A stretch of 64,000 nucleotides of DNA from Flavobacteriaceae bacterium (GTDB lineage: Bacteria; Bacteroidota; Bacteroidia; Flavobacteriales; Flavobacteriaceae). Positions within the stretch are counted from its first letter, which is position 1. Each line of letters begins with the position of its first letter. Below, piece by piece: positions 9,384 through 17,295 of the stretch. The notes beneath the pieces were generated by a model, which was given only the letters and a program-made list of their open reading frames with translations, did no database searches and had not been told where the DNA came from. Made by a program: the position numbers and the translations under genes. The stretch is taken from contig JADHLZ010000001.1 in the NCBI GenBank assembly GCA_016780345.1, positions 1-64,000 on the forward strand. Direction: 5' to 3'.

Positions 9384-11009
9384 ATGAAAAATCCAAACTT
9401 TATATTACCACAACTAATTAATGAAGATGTAAAAGATTATAGAAAAGGTTCGATTGAAAGAATAGAAGTACAAGATGTATATGATAAAATGTTTAATGAA
9501 AATATTGAAATTCCATTATACATTGGAAATGAAAAGATATTGACTGAAAAAAGAATAGAAATTAATCCTCCACATGATAATAAAAAAGTTGTGGGAACTT
9601 TCTCATTTTGTAATGAAAAACATGTTCATCTTGCAATTGAAAATTTATTGAAAGTTAAGAATATCTGGACAAATACACCTTGGCAAGATAGAGCTTCTAT
9701 TTTTATGAAAGCAGCAGAACTAATAGCTGGTCCATACAGATCAAAGATTAACGCAGCTACGATGATTGGTCAATCTAAAACAATTTTTCAAGCTGAAATT
9801 GACGCTGCATGTGAACTAATTGATTTTTTAAAGCTTAACATAGTTTATATGAACGAAATATATCAAGAACAGCCTATAAATGTCGATGATGTTTCTAATA
9901 AACTTGAATACAGGCCTTTGGAAGGATTTATTTATGCTATAACTCCTTTTAATTTTACTGCAATTGGTGGCAATCTGTGTGCTAGCCCTGCACTTATGGG
10001 TAATGTTGTTTTATGGAAGCCTAGTGATTATCAAGTATATAGTGCTAAAATCATAATGGATGTCTTTAAAGAGGCTGGGTTACCTGATGGAGTTATAAAT
10101 TTAGTAACTGGAGACCCAATTATGATTACAGACATAGCTCTTAAAAATCCTAATCTATCAGGAATTCATTTTACCGGATCAACTGATGTTTTTAAAAATT
10201 TATGGTCTAAAGTTGGTTTGAACATTAACCTTTACAGAGATTATCCAAGAATTGTTGGAGAAACTGGAGGAAAAGATTTTATTTTTTCACATCCTTCAGC
10301 TGATTCCAAAGTAGTTTCAACTGCTATTATTCGGGGGGGATTTGAATATCAGGGTCAAAAATGCTCAGCAGCTTCAAGAATTTATTTACCAAGTTCAAAA
10401 TCCCATGAAATTCTTGATTATTTAAATGATCAAATAAGCACCATAACAATGGGTTCACCCAGAGATTTTCAACATTTCATGTCTGCTGTGATACATGAAA
10501 AATCATTCGATAAAATTGTAGATTATATAGAAAAAGCCAGAAAATCTAAAGATGCAAAAATTGTTATTGGTGGCGATTATGATAAATCTGTAGGATATTT
10601 TATTTCTCCAACTGTTATCGTAACTACCAATCCAAACTTTTTAACAATGAAAGAAGAAATTTTTGGTCCAGTTGTTACTATATATATTTACGAAGATGAA
10701 AATTGGAAAAATACTTTAGAAATTGTTGATAACACTTCAATTTATGCGTTAACTGGTGCGTTTATTTCCCAAGACAGAGACAGTATCACTTACGCTTTAA
10801 AAAAATTGAGATATAGTGCTGGTAATTTTTATATAAATGACAAACCTTCAGGAGCAGTTGTAGGACAACAACCATTTGGAGGTTCAAGAGGATCTGGGAC
10901 TAACGATAAAGCTGGTTCAAAATTAAACCTACTTAGATGGGTTTCTCCAAGATTAATTAAAGAAAATTTTAACCCTCCAACGAGTTATCCTTACCCATAC
11001 ATGGACTAG
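9384..11009 (+). CDS. pruA: L-glutamate gamma-semialdehyde dehydrogenase (1-pyrroline-5-carboxylate dehydrogenase)
   Basis: It oxidises glutamate semialdehyde to glutamate with NAD+, the second step of proline breakdown. At 541 residues it is of the stand-alone type. The aldehyde dehydrogenase blocks are in order: 'ITPFNFTAIGGNL', 'HFTGSTDVFKN', the general-base Glu in 'VGETGGKDF' and the catalytic Cys in 'YQGQKCSAASR', ending with 'QQPFGGSRGSGTNDKAG'. No proline dehydrogenase gene is in the window. Its 3' end overlaps convergent rsmG by 41 bases. Confidence 0.95.
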   Translation: MKNPNFILPQLINEDVKDYRKGSIERIEVQDVYDKMFNENIEIPLYIGNEKILTEKRIEINPPHDNKKVVGTFSFCNEKHVHLAIENLLKVKNIWTNTPWQDRASIFMKAAELIAGPYRSKINAATMIGQSKTIFQAEIDAACELIDFLKLNIVYMNEIYQEQPINVDDVSNKLEYRPLEGFIYAITPFNFTAIGGNLCASPALMGNVVLWKPSDYQVYSAKIIMDVFKEAGLPDGVINLVTGDPIMITDIALKNPNLSGIHFTGSTDVFKNLWSKVGLNINLYRDYPRIVGETGGKDFIFSHPSADSKVVSTAIIRGGFEYQGQKCSAASRIYLPSSKSHEILDYLNDQISTITMGSPRDFQHFMSAVIHEKSFDKIVDYIEKARKSKDAKIVIGGDYDKSVGYFISPTVIVTTNPNFLTMKEEIFGPVVTIYIYEDENWKNTLEIVDNTSIYALTGAFISQDRDSITYALKKLRYSAGNFYINDKPSGAVVGQQPFGGSRGSGTNDKAGSKLNLLRWVSPRLIKENFNPPTSYPYPYMD

Positions 11010-11622
11010 GTATATAAACTATTTTTTTTGTCTGAAAAAAAGGTTCATCAAAATGTTCATTTAGATGATATATATATGGATTATTAAAAGATTTTAATTC
11101 GTTTTCTAGATCTCCTCCTTTTAAACTAATTATTCCATTTTTAATTGAATTACGATTGTTTTTACATGAAATTTTACCACCAACTAAAGAGACTAAATTT
11201 CTCATATTTGTGACCGCTCTATTAACAATAAAATCATAATTGTTTTTTACATTTTCAGATCTTATTTGTTCAGCGTATACATTTTTTAATCCTAAATTAT
11301 TTTTTATTTCATTTACTACTTTGATTTTTTTTCCAATTGAATCTGTTAAATGAAAATTTACTTTAGGAAAGATTATTGCTAAAGGAATACCTGGAAAGCC
11401 ACCGCCAGTACCTACATCAAGAATATTTGTTTTAGGTTTAAATGAAAAAATTTTAGAAATACTTAAAGAGTGGATAAAGTGTCTAACTTCAATTTCATTA
11501 ATGTCTTTTCTTGAAATTAAATTAATCTTTGAATTCCAATAAGTATATAATTTAACTAAAGTTTCAAACTGTGATATTTGAGATGATGTTAATTCAGGAA
11601 AATAATGAATAAGCTTGTTCAA
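10969..11622 (-). CDS. rsmG: 16S rRNA (guanine-527-N7) methyltransferase RsmG
   Basis: It methylates G527 of 16S rRNA using SAM. At 217 residues it is full length. The SAM-binding loop is clear, 'DVGTGGGFPGIPLAI', preceded by 'DINEIEVRHFIHSLSI' and followed by 'LTDSIGKKIKVV' and 'VNRAVTNMRNL'. Its C-terminal 14 codons lie inside the end of pruA on the opposite strand, so the two genes constrain each other there. Confidence 0.95.
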   Translation of the reverse strand: MNKLIHYFPELTSSQISQFETLVKLYTYWNSKINLISRKDINEIEVRHFIHSLSISKIFSFKPKTNILDVGTGGGFPGIPLAIIFPKVNFHLTDSIGKKIKVVNEIKNNLGLKNVYAEQIRSENVKNNYDFIVNRAVTNMRNLVSLVGGKISCKNNRNSIKNGIISLKGGDLENELKSFNNPYIYHLNEHFDEPFFQTKKIVYIPSPCMGKDNSLEG

Positions 11623-11726
11623 AACTTTTGATTATTTGAGTAAAATTACATCAAATAATTTATCAAAATAAATATCTTTATTGAAATTTTTTTTTAAAAT
11701 ACTTTTCATAAAACCAACTGTTCATA

Positions 11727-12914
11727 ATGAGTAATAATCTGTCTAATAGAATTAATAACCTTCCTGTTTCAGCCACTTTGGCAATGGCAGCAAAAGCTAG
11801 AGAGTTAAAAGAGAATGGAGTCGACATTATAGGCTTAAGTCTTGGAGAACCTGATTTTAATACACCTGATTTTATTAAAAACGCAGCAATTGAGGCTATT
11901 AACGAAAACTATAACTCATATTCCCCTGTTGATGGTTATGTAGATTTAAAACAATCAATTTGTAATAAATTTAAAAGAGATAATGAACTTGACTATAAGA
12001 GCGATCAAATTGTAGTTTCTACAGGTGCAAAACAATCCATTGCTAATGTTGTTCAAGTTTTAGTAAATCCAGGTGAAGATGTTTTATTAGTTGCTCCCTA
12101 TTGGGTTAGTTATTCCGCTATTGTCACATTGGCTGAAGGAAATCCAATTGAAATTAGGTCAGATATAAGCACTGATTTTAAAATCACTCCTCAACAGCTT
12201 GAAAATTCAATTACAAATAAAACAAAGCTAATTATTATAAACTCTCCTAATAATCCTAGCGGATCAGTTTATTCTGAAAGTGAATATGTTGCTTTAGCTA
12301 AAGTTTTAGAGAATTATCCAGATATATATATTCTTTCTGACGAGATATATGAACATATAAATTATGGAGTTGCACATTTTAGTTTTGCAAAAATTCCATC
12401 AATGTATGATAGAACTATAACAGTTAATGGATTAGCAAAAGCATTTGCAATGACAGGTTGGAGAATTGGATATATTGGTGCACCAAGCTGGATCGCTAAA
12501 GCTTGTACCAAAATGCAAGGTCAAATTACTAGCGGAACAAATTGTATAGCACAAAGAGCAGCTATTGCAGCTCTTGATGCTTCAGTTGATAAAATACAAT
12601 ATATGATTGAGGAATTCAGATCAAGAAGAACGTTAATAATTAAAATGTTAAACGAAATCGAGGGTTTCTCTTTAAATAAACCTAAAGGCGCATTTTACGT
12701 TTTTCCTGACATTTCTTATTTTATTGGCAAAACTTTAAAAGGTAAAAAAATAAATAATTCCTCTGATTTTGCAATTTATCTTTTAGAAAATGCTCATGTA
12801 GCAACAGTAAGTGGAGATGCTTTTGGCGCACCTAATAATATTAGAATTTCTTATGCAGCATCAAAAGAAAACATCGTTAGAGCTATTCAAAGAATAAAAG
12901 AAGCTGTAAGTTGA
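11727..12914 (+). CDS. Pyridoxal phosphate-dependent aminotransferase (aspartate aminotransferase, class Ib type)
   Basis: A 395-residue class I aminotransferase. PLP-binding features are the Schiff-base lysine in 'NGLAKAFAMTGWRIGY', 'NSPNNPSGSVY' and 'LSDEIYEHI'. The N-terminal 'NNLPVSATLAMAAKARELKENG' is characteristic of the bacterial aspartate aminotransferase 1b group, which can also accept prephenate in some species. Precise substrate is therefore open. It ends two bases before convergent trkH, leaving no room for a separate terminator. Confidence 0.9.
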   Translation: MSNNLSNRINNLPVSATLAMAAKARELKENGVDIIGLSLGEPDFNTPDFIKNAAIEAINENYNSYSPVDGYVDLKQSICNKFKRDNELDYKSDQIVVSTGAKQSIANVVQVLVNPGEDVLLVAPYWVSYSAIVTLAEGNPIEIRSDISTDFKITPQQLENSITNKTKLIIINSPNNPSGSVYSESEYVALAKVLENYPDIYILSDEIYEHINYGVAHFSFAKIPSMYDRTITVNGLAKAFAMTGWRIGYIGAPSWIAKACTKMQGQITSGTNCIAQRAAIAALDASVDKIQYMIEEFRSRRTLIIKMLNEIEGFSLNKPKGAFYVFPDISYFIGKTLKGKKINNSSDFAIYLLENAHVATVSGDAFGAPNNIRISYAASKENIVRAIQRIKEAVS

Positions 12915-12916
12915 AA

Positions 12917-14410
12917 TTAACTTTTCCAAAAGTTTGGAGTAAAAAATATCAGAACTGTAAATAGCTCTAATCTTCCAACTAACATAAGAAAGGAGCACCA
13001 GAATTTTCCAATAGATGGAAGACTCTCAAAAGTACTTGTTGGACCCAAAATACCAAGGGCTGGACCAACATTTCCTAATGATGATGCAGCTCCTCCAATT
13101 GAAGATTCAAAATCCAACCCAAGTAAACTTAAAACACCTGCACCAACAATAAACAAAATCAGGTATAAAATAAAGAAAGCTAAAACATGAATAATTATGG
13201 GCTTTTCAACAACATGGTTATTGTGTCTAAGTGGAAATATAGCATTTGGATGCAATGATCTTTTAAATTCTAACAATCCATTTTTAATTAAAATAAGGTG
13301 ACGTAAAACTTTAACACCACCTGATGTTGATCCGGAAGATCCCCCCATAAACATTATTCCAAAAAACAACATTGTTAAAAAAGGAGTCCATGAGGTAAAA
13401 TCTCCAGTAACAAAACCAGTTGTAGTCACAATAGCTACAACTTGAAAAAAAGAATGTCTAAAACTACTTTCAAATTTTCCATAAATTTCTGGATGATTAA
13501 CCGTTGTAGAATTTAAGTCAACGCTAAAAAAAAGTGACAATGTTGTAATTAATACAAAAACTCCAATAAAAGAAAGGTACCATTTAAATTCAGTGTCATT
13601 AATGATTCTTTTAAACTTACCATGAAGCCCAAAATATATAAGAACAAAGTTTGTTCCAGCTAACAACATAAATAATATAATAATATATTGAATAAGAGGG
13701 TTATCGTTCCAAAATCCAATACTTTCATTTTTAGTCGAAAAACCACCGGAAGCTATATTACTCATTGAGTGATTAATAGCATCAAAAAAACTCATGCCAG
13801 CTATTTTCAATAAAATAGCTTCAAGAACAGTTAAACCAACATAAATAAACCATAATCTCTTGGCAGTATCGCTTATTCTTGGATGTATTTTATCTCCTGA
13901 CAAACCGGGGGCTTCAGCTGAAAAAAGCTGCATACCTCCAATACCAAGTAACGGTAGTATTGCAATAGCCAAAACAATAATCCCCATTCCTCCTAACCAG
14001 TGAGTCATACTTCTCCAAAAAATTATACTTTTTGGTAGTGACTCAATATTATTAATTACTGTAGAGCCTGTTGTAGTGTATCCTGACATTGTCTCAAAGA
14101 AAATATTTGGATAAGACTGAATAGAATCAGTTACGATGTAAGGAATTGTTCCTGAGAAAACCATGGTTAACCAACCTGTAAGAACAATAAAATAAGCATC
14201 TTTTTTGTTAATTTTTCTGGAATTTTCCTTTGAAAGCAACATTAAAATCGATCCAAAAATAATAACAAAAACTGCTGAAGTAATTAGTTTAATAAAAACC
14301 CCTTCATTAAACATGTAACTGATTATGGAAGCAAGACACATGGCTAGTCCATTAAACATTAATAATAGTCCTGTAATATGAAATATTAATTTCTTATTTA
14401 GTTTAGACAT
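12917..14410 (-). CDS. trkH: Trk potassium transporter membrane subunit TrkH
   Basis: A 497-residue channel-like subunit with repeated M1-P-M2 units. Selectivity-filter stretches are visible as 'SGYTTTGST', 'NIASGGFST', 'VTTTGFVTGD' and 'LGNVGPALG'. Also typical are 'HWLGGMGIIVLAIAILPLLGIGG' (part of the first filter region) and the intramembrane loop 'GGSSGSTSGGVKV'. The C-terminus closes with 'GRLELFTVLIFFTPNFW'. It starts 5 bases after trkA, so the regulator and channel are co-transcribed. Confidence 0.95.
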   Translation of the reverse strand: MSKLNKKLIFHITGLLLMFNGLAMCLASIISYMFNEGVFIKLITSAVFVIIFGSILMLLSKENSRKINKKDAYFIVLTGWLTMVFSGTIPYIVTDSIQSYPNIFFETMSGYTTTGSTVINNIESLPKSIIFWRSMTHWLGGMGIIVLAIAILPLLGIGGMQLFSAEAPGLSGDKIHPRISDTAKRLWFIYVGLTVLEAILLKIAGMSFFDAINHSMSNIASGGFSTKNESIGFWNDNPLIQYIIILFMLLAGTNFVLIYFGLHGKFKRIINDTEFKWYLSFIGVFVLITTLSLFFSVDLNSTTVNHPEIYGKFESSFRHSFFQVVAIVTTTGFVTGDFTSWTPFLTMLFFGIMFMGGSSGSTSGGVKVLRHLILIKNGLLEFKRSLHPNAIFPLRHNNHVVEKPIIIHVLAFFILYLILFIVGAGVLSLLGLDFESSIGGAASSLGNVGPALGILGPTSTFESLPSIGKFWCSFLMLVGRLELFTVLIFFTPNFWKS

Positions 14411-14415
14411 GGATT

Positions 14416-15765
14416 TTATAAAAATAAACTTTCAACTTTTTTTATACTCTCAGGCTTAGAGCATACTAAAACTCTATCCCCTAATTGTATCTCAAAGTTT
14501 CCTAGAGCTATAATACCTTTATTTTCTCTGATTATTCCTCCAATAATTGCTGTTAACGGAAAGTCAAGATCAATTATTTTTTTATTTAGAACTTTAGAAT
14601 TTTTATTTACTATAAATTCAACAATCTCAGCATCCATATCATTAAGTTTAGCAAGCTCAACAATATCTCCGTTTCTAACAAATTTAAAAATATCATTTGC
14701 AGCAAGTAATTTTTTGTTAATTAGAGTATCGATTCCTAAAGACTGCGATAAATTAAAATAATCCATATTTTCAACCAAAGCAATGGTCTTCTTTATTTTT
14801 TTGGACTTTGCCATTAAGCATGTCATTATATTTGTTTCCGAATCTCCGGTAGTGGCTATAAAAGCATCCATGCTTTCTAAATTTTCTTCTACTAATAAAT
14901 CAACATTTCTTCCGTCAACATTAATAACCATTAAGTCTTTTAGATCCTCAGCAATATCATTAGCTTTTGCTTGATTGATTTCAATTAATTTAATATTTAA
15001 ACCTTGATCAGATAAATCTTTAGACAATTTAGAACCAACTCTTCCAGCACCCAAGATCATAACGTTTTTAATATTTTTCTTTTTTTCACCCATCAAATTA
15101 TAAAGCTCTTTAAGACCTTTAGAGTTTGTAATAAAATACACAAGGTCAGATTCACAAAAAATTGTATTTCCTCTCGGGATTAAAGTTGAAACACTATTTT
15201 CTCTTTTAAATGCAATTGGCATAAAATGAACTCCAGGAAATACGGATGCAGCTTCCATTACAGTTTTACCTACAAAAGGAGCATTTTTTGTTAGTCTAAC
15301 TGCCATCATTTTTAAAATACCATTATCAAAATCGTGGGTGTTTGTAAAAGCCGAATCGCTAATTATTAATTTTATTTCTTCTGCAGCTAAATTTTCTGGT
15401 GAAATTAATTCATCAATACCAATAGAATTAAAATCTATGTCGTTACAATCTTTTATAAACTCAACGCTAGAAATTCTTGCTATAGTTCTTTTTGCTCCTA
15501 ACTGTTTTGATAAAATACAAGTTATAAAATTTGTTGTTTCAGATGTTGTTAAAGAAACAACTAAGTCGGAGTTTTGAACATTAGCTTCCTTCAATATTGA
15601 TATTGAAGCAGAATTTCCTTCAATAGTTTTTATGTCGAGTTTATTTTCAGCTGTATTTAAATTTGATTTTTGATTATCTATCAGTGTTATGTCATGAGAC
15701 TCAAAAGAAAGCAATTTAGCTAAATGATAACCAACTTCTCCGGCTCCAGCTATAATGATTTTCAT
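14416..15765 (-). CDS. trkA: Trk potassium transporter regulatory subunit TrkA
   Basis: A 449-residue cytoplasmic NAD(H)-binding gating subunit with two RCK units. The first begins 'IIIAGAGEVGYHLAKLL'; the second begins at about residue 228 with 'VMILGAGRVGSKLSKDL'. Each is followed by a TrkA-C domain, e.g. C-terminal 'LGDRVLVCSKPESIKKVE'. It is the promoter-proximal gene of trkAH, with a TATATTTG element 24 bases upstream. Confidence 0.96.
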   Translation of the reverse strand: MKIIIAGAGEVGYHLAKLLSFESHDITLIDNQKSNLNTAENKLDIKTIEGNSASISILKEANVQNSDLVVSLTTSETTNFITCILSKQLGAKRTIARISSVEFIKDCNDIDFNSIGIDELISPENLAAEEIKLIISDSAFTNTHDFDNGILKMMAVRLTKNAPFVGKTVMEAASVFPGVHFMPIAFKRENSVSTLIPRGNTIFCESDLVYFITNSKGLKELYNLMGEKKKNIKNVMILGAGRVGSKLSKDLSDQGLNIKLIEINQAKANDIAEDLKDLMVINVDGRNVDLLVEENLESMDAFIATTGDSETNIMTCLMAKSKKIKKTIALVENMDYFNLSQSLGIDTLINKKLLAANDIFKFVRNGDIVELAKLNDMDAEIVEFIVNKNSKVLNKKIIDLDFPLTAIIGGIIRENKGIIALGNFEIQLGDRVLVCSKPESIKKVESLFL

Positions 15766-15788
15766 ATGTAAACCATAGAATTACTAAA

Positions 15789-15796
15789 CAAATATA
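15789..15796 (-). promoter_or_regulatory. -7 promoter element (TATATTTG) of trkAH
   Basis: Exact TAnnTTTG match on the minus strand, 23 bases before the trkA ATG, in the divergent gap with the PorT-like gene. A matching -33 element is not obvious. Confidence 0.5.
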
Positions 15797-15830
15797 CTTG
15801 ATTTTAGAATAATAAAATTTTAATCTTTCA

Positions 15831-15838
15831 TACATTTG
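15831..15838 (+). promoter_or_regulatory. -7 promoter element (TACATTTG) of the PorT-like gene
   Basis: Exact TAnnTTTG match ending only seven bases before the ATG at 15846. If used, transcription would begin at or next to the start codon, giving an almost leaderless message. It could also be chance. Confidence 0.35.
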
Positions 15839-15845
15839 AACAAAA

Positions 15846-16535
15846 ATGAAACTATTTTTAAATATTTTATTGATTTTATTTAGTATAAATTTTACATTTT
15901 CTCAAATAGAAAATTTGCAAAATTTTGATCAACAAAAAATACATTTTGGATATTATATTGGCATAAATCAATACAATTATAAACTAGACTATAAGTCAAA
16001 TCCCAAAAGGAGAACATTAATTGATCAAAAAGCAGGTTTAAATGTAGGTTTAATAGGAGACTTAAGATTGAGAAAAAATTTAAATCTAAGATTTGAGCCA
16101 GGTCTTTACACAAATAAATCAGATGTCATATTTTATGATCGCACTAATTTTGAAAAAAATTCTGATACATTAAGAACAATCAAGTCAACCTATATTCATT
16201 TGCCTTTACTAATTAAATACAGTGCTAATCGTTATAATAACTTTAAACCTTATATTCTCGGAGGCCTTTCTACATCATATAATCTTTCAAGTAATCAAAA
16301 TAGCCCTGAGGATAATTCCAATGGTACATTTAGATTGAAGACTAACTCGTTTTATTATGAATTAGGTTTTGGAATAGATATTTATCTTCACTACTTTAAA
16401 TTTTCACCCTCAATTCGTGGCATTTTTTCTTTAAAAAATGACCTTATTGATGATAATGAGCAAAATAGCAGCTGGACTGGAAATATAGATAGTATGTCAG
16501 CAAGAGGAATATTTATAAATTTATCTTTTCACTAA
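15846..16535 (+). CDS. PorT/SprT-like outer membrane beta-barrel protein (type IX secretion)
   Basis: A 229-residue protein with a signal peptide (cleavage after about 'NFTFSQ') and alternating beta strands ending in aromatic 'FINLSFH', typical of an eight-stranded barrel. Features of the PorT family are 'FGYYIGINQYNYKLDY', 'GLNVGLIGDLRLRKNLNLRFEPGLY' and 'THLPLLIKY'-like 'IHLPLLIKYSA'. In Flavobacteriia I recall porT next to a TrmH-family methyltransferase and a BamA/TamA-family gene, as here. Small outer membrane barrels are hard to tell apart, so the PorT call leans partly on neighbours. Confidence 0.75.
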   Translation: MKLFLNILLILFSINFTFSQIENLQNFDQQKIHFGYYIGINQYNYKLDYKSNPKRRTLIDQKAGLNVGLIGDLRLRKNLNLRFEPGLYTNKSDVIFYDRTNFEKNSDTLRTIKSTYIHLPLLIKYSANRYNNFKPYILGGLSTSYNLSSNQNSPEDNSNGTFRLKTNSFYYELGFGIDIYLHYFKFSPSIRGIFSLKNDLIDDNEQNSSWTGNIDSMSARGIFINLSFH

Positions 16536-17260
16536 TAACTTTTTAACAACTCTGAGAGAACTATACTAACAGAGCTTGCTAAATTTAGACTTTCTGGATT
16601 TTTAGAATTGTTAAACCTGGGTATTGTATATTTGATATCAAGTTTTTTTTCTATTTCTGGACTAATACCATTGGCTTCATTTCCAAAAACAATAATACCT
16701 TTTGAAAAACTAATTTTATTTAGATAAATTGATTTTCCCTCTAAAAAAGTTCCTGCTTTAGTAAATGATTTTGAATTTAGATATTTATTAAAGTCTAAAT
16801 AATTAATATTTACTCTTGAAAGGGAACCCATTGAGGCTTGAACAACTTTTGAATTATAACAATCAACTGAATTTTTTGAACATATAATGTCTTTTATTCC
16901 AAACCAATCACATATTCTAATAATTGCTCCCAAATTTCCAGGATCACTTATGTTTTCCAATCCTATTATCAATTTATTTTCATCAATCATTTTTGGAACA
17001 GAAATTTTTATAATTGCTAAATGATCATCAGGATTTTTTAAATAAGAAATTTTTTTTAGTTCTAAATACGATAGTTTTACTGAATTTAATTCATATTTAT
17101 CAAAATCATTATTAACAGAAAATAATTTAACAATATGATGTTCAGAATTAAGAAAATCAATAATAGATTTTTTTCCCTCAACAATAAACATTTTATTTAA
17201 AAATCTATATTTTTTTGTTTTAAGACTCTTTATTAGTTTAATATCGTTTTTGGTAAGCAT
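16532..17260 (-). CDS. TrmH/SpoU family RNA 2'-O-methyltransferase
   Basis: A 242-residue SPOUT-fold methyltransferase. The N-terminal substrate-binding domain has 'KYRFLNKMFIVEGKKSIIDF'. The SpoU knot motifs are 'GLENISDPGNLGAIIRICDWFG', 'GNEANGIS' and 'IPRFNNSKNPESLNLASSVSIVLSE'. The modified RNA position is unknown. It is convergent with the PorT-like gene, with stop codons sharing four bases (CTAA). Confidence 0.92.
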   Translation of the reverse strand: MLTKNDIKLIKSLKTKKYRFLNKMFIVEGKKSIIDFLNSEHHIVKLFSVNNDFDKYELNSVKLSYLELKKISYLKNPDDHLAIIKISVPKMIDENKLIIGLENISDPGNLGAIIRICDWFGIKDIICSKNSVDCYNSKVVQASMGSLSRVNINYLDFNKYLNSKSFTKAGTFLEGKSIYLNKISFSKGIIVFGNEANGISPEIEKKLDIKYTIPRFNNSKNPESLNLASSVSIVLSELLKSY

Positions 17261-17271
17261 TAATATTGATG

Positions 17272-17279
17272 TATTTTTG
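17272..17279 (+). promoter_or_regulatory. -7 promoter element (TATTTTTG) of tamL
   Basis: Exact TAnnTTTG match 16 bases before the GTG start of tamL, within the 35-base divergent gap from trmH. The position fits a short leader. Confidence 0.45.
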
Positions 17280-17295
17280 AATAATTAAATCTAGG

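Noticed and set aside
11631-11659. Perfect 9-bp inverted repeat ATTATTTGA / TCAAATAAT with 11-base loop between rsmG and the aminotransferase
   Set aside because: It could be an operator, but such AT-rich repeats arise by chance often here, it does not match the TTATTTAGA-type boxes, and neither neighbour suggests a regulator.
15801-15825. TTTAGAATAAT half-site in the trkA/porT gap
   Set aside because: The second half does not match the iron-locus operator, so I do not count it as another copy.
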